Assembly: GCA_036971715.1 (NCBI GenBank)
Contig: JAVHJL010000004.1
Span: forward strand, 3,100,001-3,164,000
DNA: 64,000 nt
Direction: 5' to 3'
Origin: Arthrobotrys musiformis
Lineage: Eukaryota > Ascomycota > Orbiliomycetes > Orbiliales > Orbiliaceae
The notes under the pieces were generated by a model. It had not been told where the DNA came from, ran no database searches, and worked only from the letters and a program-made list of their open reading frames with translations. Below are positions 12,043-23,466 of this stretch, piece after piece; position 1 is the first letter of the stretch, and each line of letters opens with the position of its first letter. A program made the position numbers and the translations under genes.

Positions 12043-13210
12043 ATGTCCGCCAAATCCCACAACAAAGTCGTCATCATCGGCTCCGGCCCCGCCGCTCACA
12101 CGGCAGCAATCTACCTCGCCCGCGCCGAGCTAAAACCCGTTCTATACGAAGGCATGCTAGCAAACGGCATGGCCGCCGGCGGCCAACTGACCACCACCAC
12201 CGACGTCGAAAACTTCCCAGGTTTCCCAACAGGCATCACGGGTCCCGACCTCATGGATAACATGCGAAAGCAGTCCCTCCACTTCGGTACCGAAATCATC
12301 ACCGAAACCGTCGCAAAACTAGATTTATCGTCCAGACCGTTCAAGTACTGGCTCGAATGGGCCGAAGACGAGGAACCACGGACCGCAGATGCCATAATTC
12401 TAGCCACCGGGGCGAGTGCCAAACGGTTAGATTTACCCGGTGAGCAGACCTACTGGCAGAGCGGTATCAGCGCTTGCGCTGTCTGCGACGGCGCCGTTCC
12501 CATCTTCAGGAACAAACCGTTGGTCGTGATCGGTGGTGGTGATTCGGCGGCCGAAGAGGCGCTGTATTTGACAAAATACGGTTCCAAAGTCTACGTCCTC
12601 GTCAGGAAAGAGAGACTTCGGGCGTCGAATATTATGGCAAACAGGCTGTTGAAGCATCCCAAAGTCGAGGTTTTGTTCCACACCGAGGCGGTTGAAGCTA
12701 AGGGTGATAAGCTACTGAAAACCTTAGTTATCAAGGATAACAGGGACGGCAAGACGAGGGAATTGGAGGCGAACGGCCTGTTTTATGCTATTGGACATGT
12801 GCCTGCTACGTCTTTGGTTAAGTCGCAGCTGGACGTCGATGAAGATGGATATGTCATAACCGTCCCGGGAACAACAGAGACCAGTGTGAAGGGTGTCTTC
12901 GCAGCTGGAGACGTCCAGGACAAGAAATACCGTCAAGCAATTACCAGTGCCGGTAAGTCTATATTCCTTTGATAATAAATTATTACGAAAATAGCTAACA
13001 ATAATGCTACAGGTTCGGGATGTATGGCAGCCCTCGAATGTGAAAAGCTGCTAGCAGAGGAAGAGGACGACGGAGCCCCTATCATGTGAGTAGCTTCCCG
13101 CCTTCCTACGACATAAACCAAATCAAAGAAACTAACGAACCTTCAGGGTAGAAGTCAAGAAGGAAAGCAATGGAGTCGTTCCCGAATCTAAGACCAACCC
13201 TTTAGTCTAG
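12043..13210 (+). CDS. TRR1: thioredoxin reductase (NADPH)
   Basis: Three exons (12043-12952, 13013-13085, 13147-13210) give a 348-residue protein from the AUG, the expected size for the low-Mr thioredoxin reductase of fungi. The FAD-binding motif is VVIIGSGPAAHTAA near the N-terminus, then GGQLTTTTDVENFPGF. The redox-active pair is in ISACAVCDGAVP (Cys-Ala-Val-Cys, where Cys-Ala-Thr-Cys is usual). The NADPH-binding motif is VVIGGGDSAAEEA, and the C-terminal FAD motif is GVFAAGDVQDKKYRQA. The enzyme passes electrons from NADPH through FAD to thioredoxin, supporting ribonucleotide reductase, peroxiredoxins and sulfur assimilation. The AUG-started form would be cytosolic. An in-frame upstream leader suggests a second, mitochondrial form. 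The final exon encodes a short tail, KTNPLV. Confidence 0.95.
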
Positions 13211-14327
13211 CGAAGAGGAAACGAGAAGGATCACTTGTCTCCTCTTCGCAGCCCCCGAAACGCATAGTCGATTTCGAAAACCAATAAATCAAAAAAGACA
13301 AAAAAAAAGACCGTCATGACATAAAAAAAACCACATTCATAAACCCCATAAACCAAATTACACTACTAGAAAAAAGACACTAAACCCCCGGGCCTTTTTG
13401 TGGAGTTATTACTATTATTACTACTATTGATGAATTCCCTTTTTTTTGTGTTCTCTTATACACTGGTTCCTTTTTAAACCATGTGATGGATATACTATTC
13501 TTACCCCTCGGATTCCCCTTTGGTGATATCCACGTATTTCCTTTGTTTCTATATAACGACCTTTTTTTGTTTCTTATTCTTCATTCTCCCTTGTACAGAT
13601 ATATCAATTTTCCTTTTTTGAGACTTCGAAGAAAAAGCAGAAAACCTAAAAAGCTATATATTACTACCGGTCTTCTTGGTCCTTTGTGGGTCGATTCCTT
13701 TTCAATGGTTTCTAGAATTCTGTTCTCACGTTTTCGGGGACAAAAGACCTTGTTGTGAGAGAGCTGCCTTGAGTTTTATATCCGTACCTTTTACCCTGAC
13801 CGATTCTTTTGAAGGTTGAGGTTCGAAAACCCGTCCTGGCTTCAGCTTGTTGGTTTTATACTTGAATTCACCTTGTTTAGACGGTTAACGATATCCTGAT
13901 GCTTACCTGGGCTTATTTTACCCTTTGCCTCGAGAAATTTGTCTTGCTGTTATATGTAATTCGGAGACAATCATATCTATAGCTCGTTTTGTTTGAATCT
14001 AGATTCTTATTACGCAGAGGGGTATGTGTTTCTAGATTACTTGTGATATAACTTGTGGGTTTTGATACTAGGTTCGAACAGTATATAAAAGAGAAGTCAA
14101 TCGTGTAAGTACCTGTTAGTATTGTTCCAGCTCGATTTCGTGACCCCTTCTACCCTCCTTTTTTTGTTATGTAAAAAAAGTTTATACACTCTCGAATAAT
14201 ATACAATTATATTCCAGAAAAAAGCCTCCATGAAGGAGAGCCTCTCCTCCTGATTAAAAAAAAAGGGAAAGTTGTTTATACACACACCCTAGCAGCTATA
14301 TACACACCCCCTCATAGTAGTCAAAAA
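13211..14327. other. convergent 3' intergenic region
   Basis: T-rich sequence between the convergent thioredoxin reductase gene and the Gly-rich protein gene. AATAAA-like signals occur just after the reductase stop (about 13283-13288). The 91-codon + frame at 13483-13758 is Phe/Leu-rich because of poly-T tracts and is not considered a gene. Confidence 0.55.
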
Positions 14328-15851
14328 CTACGCCCTAGCCTCCCCGCTGACACCAACCTTCCCCCTCAGGACCTCCAAGAATTTGACCCTGTTCCGACCT
14401 CCGAAAGTTGGATTTTTCAAAACCCCAGCTTCGGCTATGCTTAACGCCTTTTCAACCTGTGCTGAGACAGCTCCCTTGGTCAAGCCGGTAGCTTTGAACA
14501 CCTCCCCGGGGATCAAGATTCCATCTCCTAGTAAAGCCTTCGGGGCGTACTCGATCATCTTCTCGTTCTTCGGTTTTCCGACCCATTGTAGTTTCTTAGC
14601 CGCAATGGTGCTTCCGGCACCCATGGCCGGTATCCAGCGGCTTAGATCGCCGACGTCGGCATGGTAGGGTTTTGTGGTGTCGTAGACGGGATGGGGTTCG
14701 ATGGTACCCGGTGGTGCGGGTTGAGGATTCGAGGTTATGGCGTTCCAGCTGCCGTCCATTCCTTGTTCTTCTACTCGTTCGGCTTCACGTTGTGATGCCA
14801 ATGCCGCACGAGTCTTGCGCACACGAGGTCCTCGGGCACCGCCTGGTCCTCCTGGTCCTCCTGGTCCTCCTGGTCCTCCTGGTCCTCCTGGTCCTCCTCC
14901 TCCTCCTCCCGTTCTGACGCCGCGGGGACCTTGTGCTCTGGCTGTTCGGGGACCTAGCGGTGTTCTTGGCGGGAGGGTTGTAATCCTAGGTCCATCGGGT
15001 ATCTGCCTGCTCTCATCATCTTCAAACTGTTGTTGCTGCTGTTGAGCCTTCTGATCAGCCGCAAGATCCGGACTAACACCCCTAGCAATCCTAGCCATCT
15101 TAAGCCTCTCTTGAAACGTCATCCCTCCATCCTTCGCCACCGATCCGACGCGTTTGATAGTAAACCCTCCGCTGCCTACGGCCCCCTTACCGCCATCGTA
15201 ACCCCTTACGAACGCCCCAGCCTGCGCGAACGCTCTATCCTGCGCCTGAGTCTCCCGATCCGAAATCGTAAGCGGTTGCGGTTCCTGCCTTCGTGGTTGC
15301 GTGCCCTCTTGTAGTAATCTAGCTTTATGCCTCGCCAACCTCGCCGCCCGACGATCGGTGTTTGCACCTTCGAACGTCCTGGCAGAAGAGGAGATTAAAT
15401 CCGTCGGTACCTCCTCCGTCCTCCTCCTCTCCTGCTGCGGGACCGATACCGGTGGTGGAGGAGCGGGCGTCGCAGTGGGAGCAGCGGGATTAAACGTCGC
15501 CGACGCCTCTGGTGGTTTCTTGAACACCGATTGTCGCAGACTCGATGCCTTCTTCATTAATTCCGCAAAGTTCATTTTGGGGATTACCCTAGCTGTAGAT
15601 ACCAATTGACCATATTAGTAACCGTACGTAACTCATATTATAGTAAGAGAACACCCACGCTTCGCGGCATCCCCCCCAGCGGCAGCAGCAGCAGTCTCCT
15701 CATCATCCTTCTTCTCCTCCCACAACCTTCTGGACCCACTAAACCCCCTCGTCTGCTGTAACACCACCTCCTCACACAGCGAGCCCTGAAGCGCCGACGT
15801 CTGCCATATCTGGCTCCGAGCAACACCCCTCCTCAACTGGAGGGAGTACAT
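14328..15851 (-). CDS. Gly-Pro-rich protein with mitochondrial-type N-terminus, function unknown
   Basis: Two exons (15851-15659 and 15592-14328) joined across a 66-nt intron with a TTACTAATA branch site give 485 residues. The first exon encodes a likely presequence, MYSLQLRRGVARSQIW, then an acidic and alanine-rich stretch. The middle is low-complexity: Arg/Gln-rich, then a GGP repeat encoded by a 9-base tandem repeat at 14842-14895. The C-terminal 130 residues look folded, with PYHADVGDLSRWIPAMG and APKALLGDGILIPGEVFKATGLTKGA segments and a basic end. A matrix protein, for example one of the mitochondrial ribosome or translation, would fit the presequence and the basic character. I do not recognise the family, so this is inference only. 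Confidence 0.7.
14842..14895. repeat. 9-bp tandem repeat, six copies
   Basis: Six perfect copies of CCTGGTCCT on the + strand encode the Gly-Gly-Pro repeat of the minus-strand protein. It is followed by CCT triplets that extend the glycine run. Perfect identity suggests recent slippage and likely length variation among strains. Confidence 0.85.
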
Positions 15852-16558
15852 TGAATAAAAACAAAACCCCTCACGCCAATTGGGTGTCGAAGAGTATGGC
15901 GGGGGAGAAGTATGGTGGGGTTTAATGTATAAAAGGATGTCGTGACGTTAGGTAAAAAGGTGGGTTGTTGGACGTTGCAAAAGAGGTTTTGTCGGTCACG
16001 TGGTTGGGTTTATATTTCGGCTGTAGCAATTGGCTAGGAACCACATTGCAATATGCTACACCTCACTGTTTATATCGATACAATGTATCTGAACCAAAGA
16101 AATGAGTAATCTACGGGGGCACCAGGGCACGAATATGAAGTCCGACTAATCAATTGAATAAAACTGATATTTACACTTTTAATAGCTTAAAAACAGAAGA
16201 GAGAGAGGAACAATAACAACTCCAAAGGAAAACATAAAAATGGAACCCCCCCCTCTTCATTCCACCCCGATCTTGATGTTTAGTTAGTCAGTTCGTTAGT
16301 AAAAAAAAGTAAGAGGGGAAAATGTATGTGTGCAGCACTAGTAATGATATATATGCCCATCCAGGATGCACCCATTGAAAACAAAAAAAGAACCAAGAGA
16401 AACCCTCGCTTCCATTCATGTATGAAAGGTCAAAGGTGGGTAACAAAAAAACTGCTATTTCTTTCCTCTTTCCCTGAAACTCAACGCTTCAAACCATTCC
16501 CTCCACTAACCTTACTCCCTCCCTCCTACTAATTTCAACCCCTGTTTAGTATTGTTGT
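15852..16558. other. intergenic, promoter of Gly-rich protein and 3' flank of PMT4
   Basis: Contains the 5' flank of the minus-strand Gly-rich gene and the 3' flank of the minus-strand mannosyltransferase gene. No gene seen. Confidence 0.5.
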
Positions 16559-19092
16559 TTATTTGGCGAAATGCAAATCATATCCTAGCCACTTCCTCTG
16601 TAGGATCTGCTCAACCGACAATCCAGGGCTTCCATATGTCAATGGGGCAAAGAACAAGAAGCCTCCAAGGACGGCGGTCAAGATAACACCTCCAACGATC
16701 CATGAAAGCGCGGTAGCCTTGGTAGGCTCGGTGGGGCTCGATGGCAAAACACCAGTCAATGTCCTGACAACCGGCTTCTTACCGGATTGCGCGGCCTTAA
16801 CGTGCTCGGGAACGGTCTCGTCTTGTCCCTCACTGTTAAAGACAAAGTCGAGGAGGGCACCTGTTACCAGCGAACTGGCGAGATGGGCAGGGAGGTAGTG
16901 GTGCAAGAAGAGCTGACGTCCCATGATGAAGAAAGCGATGTAATGGGTAGCCCATGCGACGAAGAAGTATCCGGTGGAGTTGTACAGTCTCGAGCGGGTA
17001 CGGAAGTCTAGAGCGTCAATTCCACGACGCTTGGTGACCTGGTCGGCACCGATGATACCGGCAAAGACGGCGAGAAGGGAAGAGGCCAACCACCATCCGA
17101 TTGGGTTACCAAGGAAGTAGATTTGCTCGCGGGTATCATTCTTAGTCCAGAAGGAGACACCACGGAGGAGATATGGCCACTGGATTGGGTGGGAGGAGTA
17201 AGGGTGGGACGAGGTAAGAGCGTTGTTGTGGTGGAACATGGCGCGCTGGAGCTCGAACCACTTGACCAAGAATGGAAGGGTCTTGACTTTCTTTGGTGTC
17301 TTATCGTTACGTGGGTCATTTTCTGGCAGAGATGGGATATCCTCAGCGAACCAAAGATTGGACGTTTGCTGAACGTTCTTGTTGCCGTTGATTTCCTGCT
17401 GCTTGAAGCCCCATTCTGGGAGTGGCTTGGTATGGGTCCACATGGCGACCTTGGAGGGGTAGTGGAGGAGCTTGAATTGACCGGACATGGTCTTGAAGTC
17501 ATGTCCTACACGGACACCTTCGAGCTTGAGTTCGAAGAGAGTGTCATTGATGCGCTGAACAGAGGTTTCGAGATCGACAGTTGTGAATTCCTGGTTGGTG
17601 GGGTAGTATGGAGAAGCGACATCGTGGGACAAGAGAATGGTGTTGGTGGAGAAATGCTTGAGACGGATGACATCACCGCTCTTGACATTGAGGTTGGTCT
17701 TCTGCTCGGGGAGGTCGGCAGCTGGGAGGACGATCCACTGGTTGTTGGTGTCGTTGTGTGGGTATCCGGTAACCTGCTGTCCCTGGGAGGAGATTCTGCC
17801 GTCTTCATAACGGAGTGGGTATCTGGCAGTGTGGGAGTGGAGGTAAGCTTTGGTGTCCTTGTGGCGGATGGTGATGGTGTCATAGTAGTGGATGTTGACG
17901 CTGGAAAGTGTCATCAAGTTATCGGCCAAGGTTTCCTGGAAAGCCGGGGTCATGAAGTCATCACCAGTTCCGCTTCTGTAGAGGATGGCGAAATGGACCT
18001 GGAACCAGAAGAGGTAGAAGCAGAATGGGACAACGATCAAACCGACAGCTCTGGCCAAGAAGTGGTATCCGAACTCTTGGATGCTGAGTCCAGTGTTGAT
18101 GTCGAGGAGACCCCAGAGGTCAATAGCGACAGCAGTTCCAATGGTAACAAAGGTGAAGACACCGACGTATTTGGTGGAGATGACACAGGACAGAGCGACA
18201 CCGGTGAGGAGGAGCCACTTCCACCACTTTCTGGAGAATGGAGCATGTCGCATCTTATAGAATCGAACATAGGCGAAGATGGAGCAGGCCATGGAGAAGA
18301 TCAAGGTGGCGTCAAGCAGGATCAATCGGGTCTGGCCAACATGGGCGTTATCTACAGCCTCAGTTAGCTCCATCTGGATTCTAAAGATATATAGTTGTTA
18401 TTGTTGGGTATCGTACCAAAGAGGACAAGGCCGGCAGCGAGGAGAGCAGCAGGGACAGAGTAACCGCTCTCCCACATGGTGAGGTAGACGACAGAGACCG
18501 TGAGGGAACCGAGGAGGGCAGGCATTGTGCGGAAAGCGACATATGGGACCTTGTGATCGATGTAGGAGTCTCCGATGTTGTCGAACTTGAAGTCACCGTC
18601 GAAGCCGACGAACCAGCCCATGAGGGCGAACAGCAGCTTTCCGAACGGAGGATGGACATCGAAGAAGTATGTCCTTTGGAGGTACTACAATAAACAAATA
18701 TCTATATGAGCATACAAGGCCAATTGGATTCTGAGGTGTATCGGTATTATATAGTACGTACGAAAGATGCGAACTATTGATTGTATGTTAGCTTTCCGTC
18801 AATTCTTAGGTTCATAATAAGGGAAGGAGAAAGAAAGAAGTACCTTTCCGAAGTGGACTTCATCGAAGACGACTTCATTGGGATGATTCAGCTTGTAGAA
18901 TCTGGTGAAGAAGGCAAGAGCGGTGACAATGGTGAAGGTGATAAGATGGCCAACGCTTCTCTTCTTCTTGGACGAACTCGACGAGGCAGCATTTCTGGAG
19001 ATGGCCTTGGAGAGAACCTCATCGTCAGAGGAAGGACCGGGAGTGGTGCCCCGGCCTTTCTTCCTCTGGCGGACACTGGACTGGTCTGCCAT
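16559..19092 (-). CDS. PMT4: dolichyl-phosphate-mannose-protein mannosyltransferase, Pmt4 type
   Basis: Four exons (19092-18844, 18773-18762, 18684-18417, 18351-16559) join in phase to give 773 residues. Exon 2 is only 12 nt and supplies FASF; without it the family-conserved stretch FDEVHFGKFASFYLQRTY is broken. The acidic pair in the first luminal loop (FDEVHFG) and the FFDVHPPFGKLL segment identify the PMT family. VFDEVHFG, rather than the WDEAHFG of the Pmt2 branch, points to Pmt4. The central luminal region (about residues 270-470) has the MIR-repeat block, for example YLHSHTARYP, NNQWIVLP and RLKHFSTN. The flanks hold multiple membrane segments and the protein ends in RKWLGYDLHFAK. The enzyme transfers mannose from dolichol-phosphate-mannose to Ser/Thr of membrane-bound secretory proteins in the ER and matters for wall integrity. 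Confidence 0.93.
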
Positions 19093-20277
19093 TGGAGGCT
19101 GATTTGGTGGTGTTCTTGGTCAACAGTGTGGGTAATTATGTGCGAAGTACAAGTGAGCTGGTTCGGAAGGAAGCAGGGCAAACGCGCAATATTAGTTTAT
19201 GATTCGGTACTCGGGCGGACCATCCATCAATTGATCGGGGAGAATAGACTCACGTAACGGCAGGATGGTGAAGATGGTGAAGATGAAGATGAAGGTGAAG
19301 ATGACACGACACCAACAGCGACAATGATAGTGATAGAGATAAGTTGATAGTGTTGGAACGGAGACTAGTGGGCTGAAGCCTGTGCTTAATATAATAAAGT
19401 GTAGTGTGGAGGTTTAGCTAATTATACACCACCACCCACCACCACCATAGAAATCAACAGGCTGTCCTCTCGTGCCTCTCGTGCCTCTCTGCAGCCCGTC
19501 CCTCTCCTATAACAGGCCTCAGCTCATTGCAGCAAGACAGACAACCAGCCAATGCGAGTATCCCATTGACGATAATTGCATCGCCGGATCTTGCATTTTT
19601 GCTTCCCAGCGTGTATCATATCAGGACACTTAATCTAATTAAACCATACTAGCATTTGTATCATACGTAATCGTTTTGATCCGCGACTGGACTCCTTTTT
19701 TGCCTGGACAATTTTCCTCTCCTGATTTATTATTTTTTTATCTTTATTTTTTAATTATTTTTTAATTATTTTATTTTATCTCCCAAACCTCGAGGATCGT
19801 ATGTGAATAGAGTCGTAACCAAGTACTTGCATAGATAAGAATTGAGGGGCGTCGCGTGTTTGGTACCCGTCGACTGGTATACTTGATCCAAGACACCAAC
19901 CAACACAGGCAACACAGGCCTCCGGGAGCATAACAGCAAGACATGTCGTCGAAGACGGGATGGTTGCACCGGGCCATTGTCTCTGGGATTATATAAGCTG
20001 TGCTACAAACGACGGGAGATATACCTCGGTATCCACCCCCAGGGGCAAAAACAAGGTAAACAGAAACCGGGAGTCGTCCCCGGTTGCTCGCGAACAAACC
20101 AAACGACGGAGAAAAGGCTTCCCGTCGTTTTTGGTAGCTAAGAGAACGAAAAAAAATTAAATTTCTCATTCACGACTTCTCCCCTCGGTTCATTGTATTA
20201 TCAATTATCTCCCACCCGACCTAACCTCCATCCATCCTCCCTACTCACCACTCTCCCTCGCCATTAATATATCCACA
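19093..20277. other. divergent promoter region, PMT4 / ATP synthase e
   Basis: About 1.2 kb between two divergently transcribed housekeeping genes. It contains CACCACCACC and CT-rich runs and, on the atp21 side, a pyrimidine-rich leader. The frames at 19766-20169 have no recognisable protein features. No additional gene seen. Confidence 0.5.
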
Positions 20278-20825
20278 ATGGCCACTCCTGCAGGAAACGT
20301 ATGTCCCCGTCCATTCTTCTGCTTCTTCTATTGTATCAAACCGGTTCCGACGGTGGCAGAAGTGGCGGTGGTGATGTTTTGGCGGTGGCGATAATAACTT
20401 CACATGCCGACTGCCACTCGACCGCCACCACCCGATACCATCATCATCGCTATCAATTGAGTATCCAAAACTAACGGAAAATTTGGAATTACAGATCCTC
20501 CGCTGGTCCTTCCTCGGCTTCGGCGTCCTTTACGGCTTCCAGCACCAGCGGACTCTTTACAAGCAAGAAGCCGACCACCACGCGAAGCAGGAATGGGATC
20601 GCAAGGAGAAGTTAATAGAGCAGGCCAAGGCCGAGTACAAGAAGAGCTTGTTGCCGCCTGACCAGCGAAATACCGGTATTTCTCATGTTCTACACTTATT
20701 CTACGTATCGTTAAATACTAATACAATGAGATATAATAGTCATCAGCAATCCCGATGACCCGAAATTCGACCTGGAAGCTTACCTCGTAAACCTTGCTGC
20801 CAGCGACTCCAAGGCGAAGGCTTAA
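20278..20825 (+). CDS. ATP21: mitochondrial F1Fo-ATP synthase subunit e
   Basis: Three exons (20278-20298, 20495-20675, 20740-20825) give 95 residues, the usual size. The start exon encodes only MATPAGN. The second carries the single membrane segment, ILRWSFLGFGVLYGFQHQRT, whose Gly-x-x-x-Gly spacing (GFGVLYG) is used by subunits e and g to dimerise the enzyme in cristae membranes. A charged helical region with HAKQEWDRKEKLIEQAKAEY follows. The C-terminus ends FDLEAYLVNLAASDSKAKA. The protein sits in the inner membrane with its charged tail in the intermembrane space and is needed for ATP synthase dimers and cristae shape. The first intron, at 196 nt, is unusually long for this window. Confidence 0.9.
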
Positions 20826-21255
20826 ATAACATAAACCCAATCACTCAAAACCACCAATAAATAAAATGATATCCCATTCATGAGCTCTTATAAAAAAAAC
20901 CACCGACATCTTTCTATTTTATTTATTAATTGCACGATTTTTCATGTCGTGAAATCCATCCAATATCAAGCGACTTATTTGGAGGAATTGTAGAAAGGAA
21001 GGAGAGCATGTGGAGGAGAACGGAAAGAGTTGAGGATTACTAGAGCTTTTGTGGAGGGGTTGCAACCCGAGGTTGAAGAGGAAGGGGCTTGGAGGGCGTA
21101 TTCTTTGTATATTACATTACTACTATCTTGCGCTTTTTTTTGTCCATATCATCATCTCATACCACTTCCCTCTAAAGCTATAGATCATATCTATTACATT
21201 ATCGAATCCTCGGGAAGTGTATTATATTGGAGGATGGAAAGGAAGGGCGGGAAAC
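20826..21255. other. convergent 3' region between ATP21 and PRP4
   Basis: Short AT-rich convergent spacer with AATAAA at 20860-20865 downstream of the ATP21 stop. No gene seen. Confidence 0.5.
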
Positions 21256-22923
21256 TTAAAGCTCAACATCATCTCTGGCCCACAGTTTACACGTCCGGTC
21301 GTGCCCGCTGCTCAATATGAACTTCCCATCCTTCGAGACATCCACACTCAGAACGTTGCCCGAATGCCCTGGCAGACTCTTCACCAATGCCCAATCATCC
21401 GCGCTGTAGATATTGACCATCTTGTCGAATCCTCCAGTAACAAAATACTTGCCCCGATCCCCCATTTCGATCTCTCCATCATCTAACGTTCTACCTGTAT
21501 CAACTCCCCCGTCGAAGAATCTTACGTCGCTAACTAGCGATGTATGAGCTCCGATGGAGGATATACATCTAACCTTTCTCACGTCCCATACTTTTGCCGT
21601 ATGGTCGCTAGAGGTACTAACCACCTGATATCCATTCGGCGAAAACGCCAGTCCGTGGACTTCTTTGATATGTCCGTCCAAGATCATGATCGTTCTCCCG
21701 GTTCTCAAATCCCACACTCGTCCGATAGCGTCCAGCCCCGCCGTAGCGACTAAAGCTCCATCGTGTTGGAAAGAAATCGCGAATACCTCTCTCGAATGTC
21801 CCTCTTGTATCAATAGTTCGCTCGTTGTCTCCACATCCCATAACCTCCATGTTGTATCGTATGATGCAGACCCGACGTATCTCCCCGACGGGTGGTATTC
21901 GACTCTACACACCCGTCCTCCGTGCCCTAGTAAACTTGCGACGGGGGTATCCTGCTTCATGTTCCACAGATGAATATCTCCTTCCGCACCACCGGATACC
22001 AAACTCGCTGCCTCCTCCGATAAGTCCTGCATCGGAGACCAGGATACACCTCCAACTCGATCTTTGTGGCCTCTCAACGTCCGTACGACATCCATATTCG
22101 GTACCGAAAGCAATCTGATCCCACCATCCCAGTTCCCCGCCGCAATAGTCTTCGAGTCGTTCGAAAACCTCGCGATTGCCACAGGTCGATCACCGGCCAG
22201 CTGTGTTCCGAATAGATTGTACCCGGCCAACCGATCCTTCAACTCCTTCCTGTGCTTGATGTGTTCCTTCAATTGTACCGTGCTCTCCGCCTTCTGCAAT
22301 TCACACCTATCCCTCGCCCTCTCCAGCGAAAATCGTGCGATATGCTGTCGCGCAGAAAGTAACTCCGGTATTCCCTCCGTATAAAACTCCTCTTCAACCT
22401 CCCCACCAGCCTCCTCATCGGCATCAGCCATATCCACATCATCGCCACCAGCATCACCCCCACGAACGCCATCGGCAGCCTCTAATTGCGCGGCGAGTAA
22501 AGCGCGTAATCGATCTCTCCTATCGCTCTTTTCTTCCCCAAAGAGTGTGATCGGTTCACCGAGTTCGCGGAGTTTGGCCCGGACGCGGTTGTCGTCTGTC
22601 GGTACTGTTATCGCTGCTGCGCGTTTCTTCTTGTCGAATTGTTGGATTATGGCGGAGGCTTTTTCTGGGGCGATACCGGAGATCGAGGGGAGGACGTAGT
22701 CGTGGTCCGTTGCTATACTTCCTATTAGAATATTTGGGACGGTAGGGGTGGATAAGGTAAGAAAGGGTCACTTACGGACTTGGTCGATGGAGATGCCCAT
22801 GTCCTCATCTTCATCTTTCTGGATGTGAGTATAAACGTTAGAGGTTCTTGGAATAGGATATATTTTGGGGAAGATGGGGAAGCTTACTGTTTCCTCGACG
22901 TAGGCGCGTCGCGAGGGATGCAT
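21256..22923 (-). CDS. PRP4: U4/U6 small nuclear ribonucleoprotein Prp4
   Basis: Three exons (22923-22888, 22818-22776, 22721-21256) give 514 residues. After a short acidic N-terminus the splicing-factor motif region appears: DDNRVRAKLRELGEPITLFG followed by DRRDRLRALLA, the SFM/PRP4 signature. The C-terminal two thirds is a WD40 propeller of seven repeats, for example SGGAEGDIHLWN, GSASYDTTWRLWD, TAGLDAIGRVWD, STSSDHTAKVWD and SSGHDRTCKLWA. Prp4 binds the U4/U6 duplex region with Prp3 and is a core tri-snRNP component in the nucleus. An acidic low-complexity insert (EAADGVRGGDAGGDDVDMAD) separates the two parts. The start is the only ATG in the first exon and the downstream frame depends on both introns. 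Confidence 0.93.
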
Positions 22924-23466
22924 CTTTTTTATAGTCCTTTTGCTGTCGCCAATAAAGTAGTATGAAGTCTATGTCCGAGGGGTATGTAAAGTGCCCGGTG
23001 GTCGCTTATGGTATGTATGTAATTTGGCTATGACAATGACGATGCTATGAAGGGGAAGATAGATGGTGATGTTGAAGAAGAAGAAAGAGGAAGGAAGACT
23101 CAGAGATATCCATATTGGCAGGTCCCGGTGTACTCCGGGGACGCCACCCGGTACCTCCCCGTGCATCTAGGGTGGTCCGGGGAAGCTCCAACAGCAACAA
23201 CAGACAACACGAAGCTTCGCTGCTTCAACTTCTCCACGTCTCCCTTCTCCTTCTCTTTCCTGACATCTCCAACCTCCATACCACCACCGCTCCTAGAACC
23301 CCCTCCAACCGACGCCCCTGCTCCCAATTGGCGTCTACCGACACATTACCTCGCGGTACATACACAACCAAAAGGGGGGAAACCGGTGAAGCCACTCACC
23401 GAAAGTGAAATCACAATTCCCTGCTCCTACTACGCCGCAGTCGACCTTCGCATCTACACCACCAGG
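22924..23466. other. divergent promoter, PRP4 / dynein intermediate chain
   Basis: About 540 bases between two divergent starts. The open frame reaching into the dynein gene from 23047 is not supported as coding upstream of the ATG at 23467. No gene seen. Confidence 0.5.

Noticed and set aside
13793..13845. GGTTCGAAAACCC resembling a tRNA B box
   Set aside because: No A box or foldable cloverleaf upstream; no tRNA gene is supported anywhere in the window.
17123..18367. 414-residue + strand open frame
   Set aside because: It lies exactly antisense to PMT4 exon 4, is rich in Glu/Asp/Val because of the codon bias of the opposite strand, and has no family features.
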